This document shows positions 34,413 through 45,552 of a stretch of DNA of 64,000 nt, one piece after another (within the stretch, counting starts at the first letter, position 1; every line of letters begins with the position of its first letter). Both the position numbers and the translations under genes were made by a program. The notes beneath the pieces were generated by a model. That model made no database searches, had not been told where the DNA came from, and worked only from the letters and a program-made list of their open reading frames with translations. The DNA is from Epiperipatus broadwayi. Its lineage: Eukaryota > Onychophora > Udeonychophora > Euonychophora > Peripatidae. Location: assembly GCA_028023455.1 (NCBI GenBank), contig JAQFVV010006476.1, forward strand, positions 124,001 through 188,000, read 5' to 3'.

Positions 34413-35880
34413 TAGTAAACACCAAAGAAACAAACTTTTAGATGAAAAGAAAGCAGAAATTAAGCTTAAGAAAAAATAGCATCCTACAAATTATGGGTAC
34501 AGTATATGAGTATTTTGAAAGATTTAAAGTTTTACCCCCAGACACAATGAACATATCCAGCTTTATTAAAACTATGAAGGAAAGAATGCACAGAAATAAA
34601 TATTCAAACAAAACAAAAAGGATTCAGCAATAGAAGTTAAATTACAATAATAATGAATGCCTTAGATTAATTAAAAGCAAAAATGTAACACATCATAATG
34701 CTTGTAAATAATATCTCACCCTTTATTAATAAACGTTAACAAAAGTTTTTACTTTAAAAAGATAAACCTTGTTTTTTTACTATTGGCTAACAATAATTAT
34801 CTTTTATTAATTAAATGTAAGTTTTTACAATATTTTTACATCTCAAAATCTATAATATTATATAAGTTACTTGGGTGGTCAGTGGCATTTGGACAACAAA
34901 GTGGGAATTTGAATTCGGGATGAATTGAGAAAACATTTACTATTACTAAGCTAAGCTGCATATGCAAATATAAAATTTATAATAATTTGTAAAAACTTAA
35001 TACTAACATTTTTCATTTATTATAGGCACCGAATTATATAAAATTCAAATTTGGTGGTAGTATATTTTAATAGTATCTCTGAGAAACATTAAGGTTTTAT
35101 ATTTTGCCATATCTTGCTAATACTATCACAATGTCAATTTTTTTAACGATATAAAAAAGAAACCTGCTTTTAGCACTTACGATGTCTTTATGGACAATTT
35201 ATTGTATTCTTTACAGTCAATGACATGTATATAAATGTTTATCCTTTTAGGTAAAGAAGAGAATGAACAACTTAAAAAATTTCAAGATTGTCTAGGTTTT
35301 TATTTTTAAGATATTTACTTAAACCTAGAATAATTTTTTTTTTATCCTGTTTTTCTGCAATAATCTAGATCCCAGCTTCCTTTAATCAAACAATGTTACG
35401 ATTATGATACTATTCAGTATTGAAAGCGCTCAGCTTTAAATAAATTTTCTTTATTAGAAATTCAAACCTGTTTTGTTATCAAAAATGTTTTAATATTTTT
35501 TGAACCTTTACGATTATATTTACTGAATTTTTGTACATATACTGCATACACACCTATAACACGGTAAAAAAATTCAAAAGAAAATAAGAATAATACTATA
35601 AAGAAAGTTACTTTAATAATCATTTTAATCATAGAAATCTAAAAATTCGCATCATTTTCATTCATAACATCACTATCTTTCATATCTTGTTCATCTCTGT
35701 TTTCTTCATAAATTGCCTCTCTTCTGCACCATCAGGAATATTTAGAAATTCTGATTTTATTGAAAGATTTTATAATAATTTCTTTTTGGTGCTGGCCCAT
35801 GATCATAGCATTCTGAAATCATATAACTACTCCATTTTTCTCTGCTTTAAAAACGTATATATTGTTCATTATTTTAAATA
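34413..35880. other. Intron 1 sequence, nothing clear
   Basis: AT-rich. A weak tRNA-like stretch near 34870-34935 (GGTGGTCAGTGGCATTTGGA...GGGAATTTGAATTCGGG) may be a SINE remnant, too degraded to class. Confidence 0.4.
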
Positions 35881-35990
35881 TAGAGCTCCCAAAATAAGTT
35901 CTTAACAAGTTTTGAGAATATGCTCAACCCCTGACCTGTTTCTGCTTCTGGCGTCGTCAGTGAGGTGACATCTGATTTGATTTTTTATCT
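35881..35990. repeat. FB-A end fragment
   Basis: GTTCTTAACAAGTTTTGAGA, CAACCCCTGACCTGTTTCTG, GTCGTCAGTGAGG and then TGACATCTGATTTGATTTTT, the FB-A terminus. Only one arm with the centre deleted. Confidence 0.8.
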
Positions 35991-36186
35991 TACTGTTCAT
36001 TCTACTGTTTTCACTCTAAAATGTAAAAAACCAACTTAAAATGCAGCAATATATATTGTTCAATATATGAGCATGAAAATACAGTATATATAAAAAATAT
36101 ATTCAGAATTATTTGTACAAAATAAATGTATCCATTAAAAAAATACTATATATTATAATTGTATGTTTAATATATTTTTTGTTTAG

Positions 36187-36338
36187 CAAGCTGCAGTTAT
36201 ACTTACAACTGTTGTATTTGCACCAATCATCATAGCTGATAAAATATGTGCTCCCAATCTTGAAAAAGCAGCGTTTATTGGCTGTAATTTTGTTTTGGTT
36301 GGAATTACATCTTTAATTCAGATTACTTTTGGAACAAG
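36187..36338 (+). CDS. SLC23-type transporter, second coding exon
   Basis: Acceptor TTTTTTGTTTAG and donor ACAAG/GTATTT bound 50 codons plus 2 bases. Translation: QAAVILTTVVFAPIIIADKI, then CAPNLEKAAFIGCNFVLVGI, TSLIQITFGTR. This corresponds to the SLC23 stretch from TM1 to TM2, including the well conserved GIxTLIQxTxGxR block. Frame follows on from the first exon (phase 0) and into the third (phase 2). Lies between AT-rich introns of 7.1 and 9.8 kb. Membrane location is inferred from the family. No stop or frameshift is seen. Confidence 0.88.
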
Positions 36339-36499
36339 GTATTTAAACAATAATAATATACAGGACAAAATTTTAAACAAAATCATTTCTTGTAAATATG
36401 ATACTCACAATAGTATAAAGATTTAAAAATTAAATTCTGATTATCTCTTTCCTAGTTCTATTAATTCATTTCTAATATTGCCTTTACAATATATATATA

Positions 36500-36580
36500 T
36501 AATTAGAGGGGATTTGAACCTAGACTTTCAAGCTCCCTTTAATCAACCACTCCATAAAATTATCTCTAATTACATCTAGC
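36500..36580 (-). repeat. HHR repeat, end fragment
   Basis: GGGGATTTGAACCTAGACTT and TCAAGCTCCC match the outer end of HHR-repeat arms. No ribozyme. In SLC23 intron 2. Confidence 0.75.
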
Positions 36581-36799
36581 TTAAATATATATATATAATA
36601 TACATGTATTTAAATATATATAAAGTCTTTTGTGATTATACTGTGTATTATTTTGCTTTAATTTCTTTACTTCGTGCTCAGTCTTGTTACTACTTAAAAT
36701 ATAGCAGTTTTTCGTTAAAACCTTAAGCTTTACAAAGATGAATATTTTTTTTTTGTCAAACATCGGAAATTAAAACAAACCCACAAAAGATTTTATTTT

Positions 36800-36896
36800 C
36801 CCATGTGTCATAGCATCAGCGGGGAAGCGAACCCGCTAACCCGGGACAACTGCTTGTAAAGCAGCCGTCGCTGACCTCTCGACCACCAATGCTTGA
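36800..36896 (-). repeat. tRNA-like mini-SINE (second head type) with TSD
   Basis: Minus: AAGCATTGGTGGTCGAGAGG, TCAGCGACGGCTGCTTTACA, GGGTTCGCTTCCCCGC, GATGCTATGACACATGGGAA. Loop TTTACAA would read UAC. It has an extra GGGTTAGC block before the T-arm. Flanks ACAAAAGATTTTATTTTC (36784) and ACAAAGGGATTTTACTTTC (36895) are a target-site duplication with mismatches. Confidence 0.85.
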
Positions 36897-37280
36897 CAAA
36901 GGGATTTTACTTTCATCATATAACTTTGAATATTGGCAAGTGGTTTTCATAACCTTCAGAAACATTCCAGTAAATTTAAATAAAACTTGCCAATGGTTTT
37001 AAAATATAGAAGACTTTGAACATGGTTCAAATTTAAGTAAAAATTGAAACAAAAATAGATGATACAAAAAAGCAGCAATTCACCAATAAATTTTTAAATG
37101 AGAGACACAATGGTACGAAGAAAAGAAGAAACAAGAAAAGTATTAAAGATAACCTGTTAAGAAGAATTGATTATCAAACATTTTGTAAATTGGTACACAA
37201 AGAGTTCATAGTGAACAAATAAAATATAATTGTGAATTGTCAATAAATGCTATAAAAGAGAGTAAAAGTCTCAATAATTT

Positions 37281-37372
37281 GTCAAGTGTTGGTGGCCTAG
37301 CGGTTAGCATAGCTGCCTTCCATGCAGCTTGGCCTGGGTTCACTTCCTAGTCAATGCTTTGACATATAAAGA
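37281..37372 (+). repeat. tRNA-Gly-derived mini-SINE with TSD
   Basis: AAGTGTTGGTGGCCTAGCGG, TTAGCATAGCTGCCTTCCAT, GGGTTCACTTCCTAGT, CAATGCTTTGACATATAAAG. Flanked by AAAAGTCTCAATAATTT (37263) and AAAAGTCTCAAAATTT (37374). Inserted in the RTE LINE. Confidence 0.88.
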
Positions 37373-37782
37373 AAAAGTCTCAAAATTTAAAACAACATCT
37401 TCATATTGGAAGTAAAATTATTTCTACAAGAAGAAGAAAAGATGAAATTATTATTTAAAGAAAGATGACGTCATAAAATGTGATAGAAGAATTCTATAAA
37501 GATTTATATAGTAATAAAGAACAAGAGAATATAGTAATCCCTATAGCTATTACATTGTCTGAATTATCCATCATCTTAAATGTAGATGTATGGCATGCAA
37601 TTAAATCTATGAAGAAAGGAAAAACTTCATAATTATTATTGATATAAAAAAAAATCAGGTAAAGTAAAAGAAAAATTATGGGCAAAACTATATACCAAAA
37701 TCGAAATCATGATGATTGAAAGAATGCAGTAATAATTTTAATATTTAAGAAAGATGATGAAGATATTAGGATTGCATACCCA

Positions 37783-38346
37783 CAGGGCCAACCAGAGTGG
37801 GGCAGGAGAGGTGGCTGCCCTGGGCTTCACAATATTAGGGACCTCAACTTGGCAGCTCAATATGTTAAACAAAAATATAGAAAAAGCCGGAGTGATGTCA
37901 CAACTCATAGAACAGCCTTAATTTTACAGTTAAATTCTTCCCAAAAATATTAGAAAAAAACTTTTCCAAACAGGCATATCACGAGTCAAAAACATAAGCC
38001 AGTTTAGGGATGAGATGTCAATTTGATGACTCTGTGATGAAAGTGACTGCAGCATTCAGTGACCGGCAGAACTAATAGTCTCAGCCCCCTGTCAGTCAGT
38101 TCTGTGCTAACAGTGTTTTACAATACTAAAAGTGCTAGAGTGAATCTACCCTATCTAAGTGATATCTGGATCTTATCTGCTTGCTCATTGTTATAACTCA
38201 TAATTAACTGTTTCCAGAGTCCTGTTTTCGGCCATGTAAGTAAAAACTCATTTCTTCTCTCTCTCCCCCCATGTTTTTATTTTAAATTTTGAAGGACCTC
38301 TAAAATATTAGTTGCCCACGCCTCACATTTTCTCTGAAAGTCCCTG
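37783..38346. mobile_element. hAT-type non-autonomous element, exact 8-bp TSD
   Basis: Begins CAGGGCCAACCAGAGTGGGG and ends GAAAGTCCCTG; the terminal CAGGG inverted repeat with an exact CATACCCA duplication (37775-37782 and 38347-38354) is the hAT signature. The sequence reads GGGGCAGGAGAGGTGGCTGC...TTGCCCACGCC near the ends. No transposase ORF. Inserted into the RTE LINE between residues equivalent to KKDDEDIR and the following RT block. Confidence 0.93.
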
Positions 38347-39825
38347 CATACCCATCTGCTATTTTTTAGTTCTATACAAAATATTCACTAAAATAATTAC
38401 AACTTGTTAATAGCAAAGTTTGAATTCAAATCAACCAGAAGAAGAAACTGATTTTAAGAGTAGTTTCGATCACATTCGAGCATAGAAAAAAGTTATAGAA
38501 AAGACCAATAAATACAAGTCCCATTATGCTTTGGAATAATCGATTATGAAAAGAATTTTGTTTCTATAAGCATTTCCATAATTATTAAAACTTTGGACTA
38601 TCAAAATATAGACCCAGGATATTGTCATATTTTGAAATGTGTTTATCAAAATGAAATAGTAGTGATTATATTATATGATGATTATATAATGATTAGCATT
38701 GAAAATGGTTTAAGACCAACTGATTTCATATCTCCAAAACTTTTTACAGCAGTTTTATAAGAAATGTTTTGTGAACTAAAATACGAAACTAAAGAAAGAA
38801 AAATACAGTATATGAAAATTATTTAAATCATCTAGATTTTTAAAATGATGCGGTTGATTTTGCAAATAATTCTTCAGAGTATCAGGAAATGTTGCAAGAA
38901 TTGTCAGATGAAAGTAACAAAATGGGTCTAAAGATAAATATTAAATAGTCTAAATTAATATTTAACTGATTTTTTTCAGAAGAAGAATATGAAAAATTGA
39001 TAATTATAAATTTGAAGAAATTATCAACTACAAATATCTTGGGCAGAGTTTTAAATAAAAATGAAAATATAATGGATGGAATGGTTTGGTGAAAATAAAT
39101 TAATATTAAAAAATGTAAATATTGATATCATTGAAAAGGAATATTTTTAATAGGCATGTTTTATTTATCGATCTGAAACTTGAATACTTAGCAAACAAGC
39201 AATACAGAGATTTCGGATTATTCAATAAATTATGGAGAGATGTATAATGTAAGGAACAAGAAGGGATCTAAACTGAAATACTTGGGTGAGAAAACAAACA
39301 AGTATCATTAATATCAATAAGAGAATTAAGAGACTGAAATAAAACTGGGTTGGACATGTTGCTAAAAGTAATAATAAGTAGAGAATTGAAGTTTTAAACT
39401 GCATCTCAAGAAATTGTATAGACCTAAAAGAAATGTTGGTATGGAAAAGAAAGCTGTGGATCAGAAAAAGTAGATTAAACATCAAGAGAACATCATTCTG
39501 CTACGGTTCAATAACAAAAGTAAATAATGCTGCTGTATTAATTCATGGTTAGTACTAAAAAGAATATATATGCTTAATAAGATGGCAAAATAAATTAATG
39601 AACGGAATAATCTTTAAACACTTTTACTTGAAAAAAAAATATTTTTTTCCAAATTTTTTTATATACCTATTGCCCCAAGAAATTTAGCTTAGCCGGAGAA
39701 AATCTTTAACTCAAGAGTTAAATTTTTTGAATAAAAGCTCAATCTATCACTAATCTCCTAAACAATTATTTGATTACTGCGTATTTATTATATATAGTAA
39801 TGTTTGCTTATTATATTTATAAGAT

Positions 39826-40152
39826 AGAAAATCATATAACATTAAAATACTAGCTATAAACAACGTTTTATTACAATTCTCTCAACTGTAATTTTCTCTA
39901 TTAACAAATAGACCATCTCAAGTAAAATTCAACTAGATGCAAACAACGCGCACACACACATATATATACACACAAAATAAAATAGACTTCCTGTTATTCT
40001 CTTCAAGTGAATTATGGAAAGACTATTGTTTGCATTTAGTTGAATTTCACTTGAAAAGGTCTATTTGTTAATAGATAAAATCATGGTCGAGAGAATTTTA
40101 GTAAAATTTTGTTTATAGCTAGTATTCTAATGTTATATGATTTTTTATTTTA
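39826..40152. repeat. Foldback element (unclassified)
   Basis: AAATCATATAACATTAAAAT, ACTAGCTATAAACAA, TATTAACAAATAGACC and AAATTCAACTAGATGCAAAC are inverted at 40010-40140. Loop contains an (AC)n/(AT)n run. In SLC23 intron 2. Confidence 0.9.
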
Positions 40153-40254
40153 TTTATTATTACTAATATATCATTAGGCAGTATTTAATATATATAATAA
40201 AAGAATTTATAGTGATAAATATTTTTATGTAATGTTTTGAGATTAATTCATACC

Positions 40255-41215
40255 ATATGATGTGATGTGATATATTGTGGCTTCTCCTTAAACGAAGTCA
40301 AGAATATCTCAGCAATTATGCCCAGATAAACCTGTTAGCCACTTTATTTTCCATTCCCCACTCTAAATTTTCCCATATTCTGTTCCATCCCATTTCCACA
40401 ACATAATCTTTGTCAACTCTATGGCATTTATATCTAAATCCCCCTTATCTTTTCCCAAACCCTGCATAAAAACCAATAATCCACTTTCTGTATAATCACT
40501 TTTTTCATATTTATTCTTCCATAACTTCATTATATGTGCCCTTTCTGTTTTCAAGCATTTACATTCAATTAACAGATGCCTAATATGTTCTATTCCTTCC
40601 TTACATAATTTACAAAATAAATCACCTATATTTTTCCATTTACATGTATATTCTTTTGTAGCTAAAGATCCCGTTCGAGCCTTAAATAATAAACTACTTT
40701 CCTTACTATTATCATATACTAACTCACACCTAATATTCTGTTTATTTCTATTTATATTTAAACTCTCTTTACTCTCCATATTATTTCTCCATTTCTCTAA
40801 CTCCCTATTCTTTATTAATAAATCTAATTCTTTTATCCCATTCCTTACTACTATAACACTCAACAATCCTTTTAACACAATCCCATCTTTTGTACAAATA
40901 TACTGATATAAATTCTTTATCCAAATCTTTTACATACCACATTACCTTTCTCACACATCTTGTTACCAACTGTTTATATATAAAAAAGTGCCCTCTAGCA
41001 TCAGCACATGATAATACATTTAAAAACAAGAGAAATACCTCTTTATCTTTTTCCTCCATTTATCTGAAAGATTGTCTGCAATGCTTTTGCTAGAAGGGAA
41101 GAATTTTTAATCAATCAAAAATTTATTTCTAAATATTTTAAAACCTAATTGACATATATATCTGACAAATATAAAATTTCTTTCATTTTTAATATTGCCA
41201 ATAATGGTTTTAATC
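40255..41215 (-). pseudogene. LINE 3' end, copy 2 (zinc-knuckle tail)
   Basis: Minus ORF 40878-40363 (171 residues) has RCELVYDNSKESSLLFKART, GSLATKEYTCKWKN, CKLCKEGIEHIRHLLIECK and ends NAIELTKIMLWKWDGTEY. Upstream in another frame (41059-40805) is KDLDKEFISVYLYKRW. The 3' end has the TATATCACATCACATC tail (minus). Longer than the copy at 9290 and with a complete C-terminus. In SLC23 intron 2, antisense. Confidence 0.88.
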
Positions 41216-41227
41216 CTAATAATATGT

Positions 41228-41790
41228 AATTCATTGCAATTGTTATAAACTTTTTAATCAGGTTTAAAAATACTTAGAAATAAGTTTCTGATGGATTAAA
41301 AATTCATCCCTTCTAGAAATGGCATTGCTGATAATCCTCCAACATATGAACGAAGAAAAAGATAAAGGAGTATCTCTTTTGCCTTTAAAATGTATTGTCA
41401 TGTGCTGATATTTGAGAGCACTTTAATTATATATAAACAGCTGCATTGAGTTAATATCAAAGCACTGCATAAAATATTTAGCACTGTAAATTTTTATTTA
41501 TTATATAATATTAATATTCCAACTATCATTGGCATAATTAAAAATGAAAGAAATTTCATATTTGCTAGATATATATGTCAATCATGTTTAAAAATATTTA
41601 GAAGTAAATTTCTGAATGATTAAAAATTAATTCCTTCTAGCAAAGGCATTGCTGATAATCCTCCAGATATATGGAGGAGGAAGAAGGTAAAGATTTATCC
41701 CCTTTATCTTTAAAATGTATTGTCATATGCTGATGCTACAGAACACTTTAATTATTTATAAATAATTGCAGTGATTTTTCTGTATAATCT
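41228..41790 (+). repeat. Two direct fragments of the same LINE region, inverted to the copy at 40255
   Basis: 41228-41470 and 41580-41770 share TCTAGAAATGGCATTGCTGA, TAATCCTCCA, AAAATGTATTGTCATGTGCT and GAGCACTTTAATTATA with the upstream end of the LINE copy (41100-40970, minus). The result is one inverted plus one direct duplication. Confidence 0.7.
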
Positions 41791-42265
41791 AGATAAAGTT
41801 TCAGCACATATAACCAAGCACAAACATATGCCACACACACGCATATATACAAACACATCAATTTAAAATTTTGGATTTATTTTCAATGCACTCAAAATAT
41901 TAATGCTATAAAGGATGTTGTGGTCCAAAAGTATGGTGTATAACCGCCCACAATTTAGGATTTTTTTTCCATTTTAGCAAATCTTAACCAACACAGTTTC
42001 CTGATAATATTGGTTTGGTAAATAAACAAAAAACCACTGAAGTTTCTCCTCATTTAGCAATTTATAAGGTCTGCAACTATGTCTTCTCCATTGTTCTTTT
42101 ATAAAAACAGTTGAAGATAGTTATTTTATCCCTATCTATCTGAATAAATAAATAACAGCAGTGGAATAAATATCAATAAATATATATATACACAGTTGAA
42201 GAAATGGTTTTTGGGATAAACAAAAACGGATTTGCAACCTAATTACTTTGATAAAAGAAACAGAT

Positions 42266-42480
42266 ATTATTGAACCTCATTAGAAGAATTCAGAGAATGA
42301 AACTTTGATTTGGGATGAATATATTCCTAGAAGAGATGACAATAGATGAACAATTGGAGTCTATAAACTTGAGAAAGATGGATGAAAGAAAGAAGTTTAT
42401 TGGTGTGATGTGAAGAAATGAAGCTGACTTGGAGATACCCTTTCTTTTACAGTGAAATAATAAAACTTGAAAAAGGATAA
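42266..42480 (+). pseudogene. RTE-type LINE 3' fragment
   Basis: CTCATTAGAAGAATTCAGAG...CCTAGAAGAGATGACAATAG corresponds to the IKRLK...GHISRRDDNRW end of the copy at 29795. Short and decayed. Confidence 0.75.
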
Positions 42481-42509
42481 TGCATTCAGTAGATAATTAA
42501 TAAAATATA

Positions 42510-42830
42510 ATTATAGTGATGGCTGAAGAGTTGTGGGGTGGAATGGATTGAAGCCTGTCCATTAATGTATGAAGATTGGCTATCTTAATATAAGCTGAGC
42601 ATTGATTGTATATATGTGTGGAGATGATAATCTGGACCAATTGTCGAGTGCTGGTTTACCACGTAATACTATATTCGAGATTATTTATCTTTTTGACATG
42701 TGTGTGATCAAATGTGTCAGCAGCATGAGATAGCATGGATAGTTGAGGGTCGTGTAAAAGTCTGAGTTCAAACCCCCTATATATTACATATTGGAGTGCA
42801 GACATACAAAAGCTTGTACTGTAGAAAAAA
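42510..42830 (+). mobile_element. HHR repeat, single arm
   Basis: From GGCTGAAGAGTTGTGGGG to AAAGTCTGAGTTCAAACCCC and on into ATTACATATTGGAGTGCAGA and CTTGTACTGTAGAAAAA, which also flank the 62355 copy (complement). The repeat therefore extends about 60 bases beyond the tRNA-B-box-like GAGTTCAAACC. Confidence 0.82.
42623..42689 (+). ncRNA. Hammerhead-like segment, inactive
   Basis: CTGATGA has become TTGTCGA, and GAAA has become GTAA. The flanking stem I segments GATAATC and GATTATT remain. Confidence 0.6.
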
Positions 42831-43164
42831 TTCACACATTAACATCTGTTTGATAAATTTAGTTTTTGCAATCTTGTTATAAAATAAACTTCAAATCATA
42901 TTGTAAGTCATTTTTTACACATAAGAAAGGATTTTTTAGATGATAAAATAATAATTGTTTATTAAATCATTTGTTTAGAAATTACAGATGTTTATATATT
43001 ACTGAGACTAAGATCAATTTTACATATAAGCACAGATATAAAGCATTATATGTGATCCTAAAAGATAGATGATTAGTGTAAAGGATGTGTTATGAAATTA
43101 TATAACATCTCTGGATATTAAATGTCACATGAAAGGTGACAATGTGTACTTAATTTATGCTGGA

Positions 43165-43475
43165 ACATTAAATTTTGTTTTAAATTTAGAAAAACTGCTC
43201 CTGAAACATTTGAAATGATTTAACATGGGTATGTCAACGTAGCCATGAATCCCAAAAACGTTTTCAAATGGCTTTCAAGATTTCTTGATGGCAGGGAGAG
43301 CATTGAAGATAATCTAAGAAGATATAAAACACCTTACATTTTATGTCATAACTTGTGATCCAAATACATCAGTACTATAATATATTTGTGGTGAACAGCT
43401 AAACTAAGTTATTATATAAAACATGAATTGATTCAGGCATCCCTATAAATATCTTGAGAGACTTATTTACATAAT
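43165..43475 (+). pseudogene. Mariner-like transposase relic
   Basis: KTAPETFEMI, then VNVAMNPKNVFKWLSRF, LDGRESIEDN match the mariner transposase N-terminal part (GKTATETFEML ... VFEWHKRFxxGRExVEDDPR). This is followed by CATAACTTGTGATCC and GGTGAACAGCTAAACTAAG (TIR-like end). A stop splits the reading. In SLC23 intron 2. Confidence 0.8.
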
Positions 43476-43481
43476 AATTAT

Positions 43482-43650
43482 TAAACAACTAAACATCACA
43501 TGATCATCATTTCTTATGCTTACACAAGCTGTTAAAACGGAGGCAAAACTCTCCATATAATACTGCTAACCAGTGCACATACCTTCTTGCATCAATTGAT
43601 TACTCTCATTTGCACTGGAAAGCACTATTGTAAGGAGAGGTTTATATAAT
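43482..43650. repeat. Foldback element FB-C, copy 4 (internally deleted)
   Basis: ACTAAACATCACATGATCAT, GGCAAAACTCTCCATA on the left; GATTACTCTCATTTGCACTG and AAGGAGAGGTTT on the right. The apex is gone. Confidence 0.8.
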
Positions 43651-43904
43651 GATTACTTTAATCTTCACTTTTTAATGACTATTATATCATTTTAAAAAAA
43701 AATTGACTATTAAGGAAATATAAAAAAGGATATTATTTTTAGTACTCTGCATATAAACTTATACATCATCATTATATGTGCACTATTTTAATGTTGTATA
43801 AAGAATGTTTTATGATTATTTTAATTTAGTATTTCATTCTTATTTCAATTTGAAAATGGCCACTAAGATAAGCTACAATAATATTTACTATTTTCATAAT
43901 TATA

Positions 43905-44450
43905 CCTACACTCTCTTAACAGAAGAACAATACAGAGACTCCACTCAATGACATTTGGAGGTTATATATAGGGAGTAACTAAAGAAGATGAAAGGTAAAG
44001 CATGTGATTGTGAGAATAAAATGATATTATTGACATCACTGAAAGAAATGAGAGACTGAAATAGAACTGGTCATTGATAGAAGAGATAAAACAACATATG
44101 GCTTTATCACTTGGGAGTTTATCAGAAGTTCAAACACCAGTCTTGCATGTGCCAGTATCAATCCTGGAATCTCCCAATCTCAAGTCAAATACATTACCAA
44201 CTATTCAAATCATACAGGGCATTGAAGGGATGATAATGATGGACAGTTGAAGTCTTAAACCAGATCATCAAGAGATTTTGAAAGATTTAGACAAAGGTGA
44301 TATGGGAAATGGATGGATGGAATAAGAAAGTTTACTGCTGTGATGTGGAGAAGAGAGAATATGGTTCAGGGAAGCCGGATTAAACTTGGAAGAAAGCTTC
44401 ATTTTGCAATGAATAGATACTGGTTGAAAATGATAATGGTGATAGTCAAA
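43905..44450 (+). pseudogene. RTE-type LINE 3' fragment interrupted by SINE-B
   Basis: AGAAGAACAATACAGAGACT (RRTIQRL), GAAAGAAATGAGAGACTGAA (KEMRD), then after a minus SINE-B (44086-44240) GATGATAATGATGGACAGTT (DDNDGQL) and the same 3' end as at 30545. Confidence 0.82.
44086..44240 (-). repeat. SINE-B, inserted in LINE fragment
   Basis: Minus: GTTGGTAATGTATTTGACTT, GGGAGATTCCAGGATTGATA, then TTTGAACTTCTGATAAACTC and CCAAGTGATAAAG. Full length about 150 bp. Confidence 0.75.
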
Positions 44451-44682
44451 ATATAATATATGAATTATGTAACCATATATTCATATTTACCAGAATTCTA
44501 GAATAGTTTTGACTGTCAGTGATAAGTTCGGAATTGTACATTAAAAACCACCATTCTTATTTTTATTAATTATGCTATAATTTGAAAATGTCAATATTCT
44601 AAAGTTTTATTCCCAAGAAAATTTTCTTGTATAGTTATATAATATGTATAAGTCACATGTGTGTGTGTGCTTGTCCTGTATA

Positions 44683-44785
44683 CTTTAGTGCAATGGTAAA
44701 ATATCCAATTCCAGAACATAAGGTCCTCAGATTGATTCTAGTTTTGTACTTGAACTTCTTATGAACCTTCAAGAAATAAATTCTT
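44683..44785 (+). repeat. SINE-B copy
   Basis: AGTGCAATGGTAAAATATCC (A-box-like), CAGATTGATTCTAG (B-box-like), TTGAACTTCTTATGAACC, TCAAGAAATAAA. Confidence 0.75.
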
Positions 44786-45080
44786 TGAATTAATTTGATT
44801 ATATATATATAATTTTTTGGGAATTATTGTTGCAATAGTCATTATTTACATTCTTATTTATTCTTGATGCATTATTACATATCTACATGTCAGACATATG
44901 TGTCAGGCAAAGGTTATTGGTATAAGAAAATACAATAAATATATCTAATAACTGAAATATAGGCTTATTATATACCTGTATCAATATATGTAATATATAA
45001 AGTATACGAGCACAGACTTTCACACGACCCACCACTCTATCTCATATCACTGATACACTTGAACACATATATGTTGAAAA

Positions 45081-45148
45081 GATAAATAATCACCAATATA
45101 TGTATTTCATACTAAACCAGCAATCATCAGTTGGTTCAGATTATCATC
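45081..45148 (-). ncRNA. Hammerhead ribozyme motif, type I, intact core
   Basis: Minus: AACCAACTGATGATTGCTGG, TTTAGTATGAAA, TACATATA before TTGGT. Stem II TGCT/AGTA keeps pairing with a G-U. Outer stem I ATAATC/GATTAT is perfect. Confidence 0.85.
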
Positions 45149-45484
45149 TCTATACATATATGCAATAAGTGCTCAGATATATATATTAATATAGCCAATC
45201 TTCACACTTTAATGGACAGGCTTCAATCCACTCCAACTCTTCAACCGTCCATCCAATTGAAAATCTGATGATGTAATGCTCAAAGGCCACCCTTGACTTT
45301 AGATCAACATGGGTCTGACAAGAATCTTGGCCTCAGAGTGGCCTTTGAGTGTTCCATCATTAGATTTTCAATTGGACGAACGGTTGAAGAGTTGGAGTAT
45401 GGAGTGGATTGAAGCCCATCCATTAAAGTATGAAGATTGGCTATCTTAATATATATTTGAGCACTTATTACATATATGTGTAGA

Positions 45485-45552
45485 GATTGTAATCTGGACC
45501 AACTGGTGATTGCTGGTTTAGTATGAAATATGTTTATTGGTGATTATTTATC
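45485..45552 (+). ncRNA. Hammerhead-like segment, core base changed
   Basis: CTGGTGA (A6 changed to G) in place of CTGANGA; GAAA, cut site TTA/TTGGT and stems are kept. Probably inactive or weak. It is the partner arm of the intact copy at 45081. Confidence 0.65.

Larger units (their letters stand above)
37060..39545 (+). pseudogene. RTE-type LINE, long degraded copy with two insertions
   Basis: Readable stretches in order: IDYQTFCKLVHKE (linker), VIEEFYKDLYSN and VWHAIKSMKKGKT (before the RT), WKNAVIILIFKKDDED, SSFDHIRA and VIEKTNKYK, LFTAVL, MLQELSDESNKMGLKINI, YKYLGQ, and the end RIKRLK-NWVGHV. This is the order in RTE-like ORF2. A tRNA mini-SINE (37281) and a hAT element (37783) sit inside it. 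Multiple stops. In SLC23 intron 2. Confidence 0.85.
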
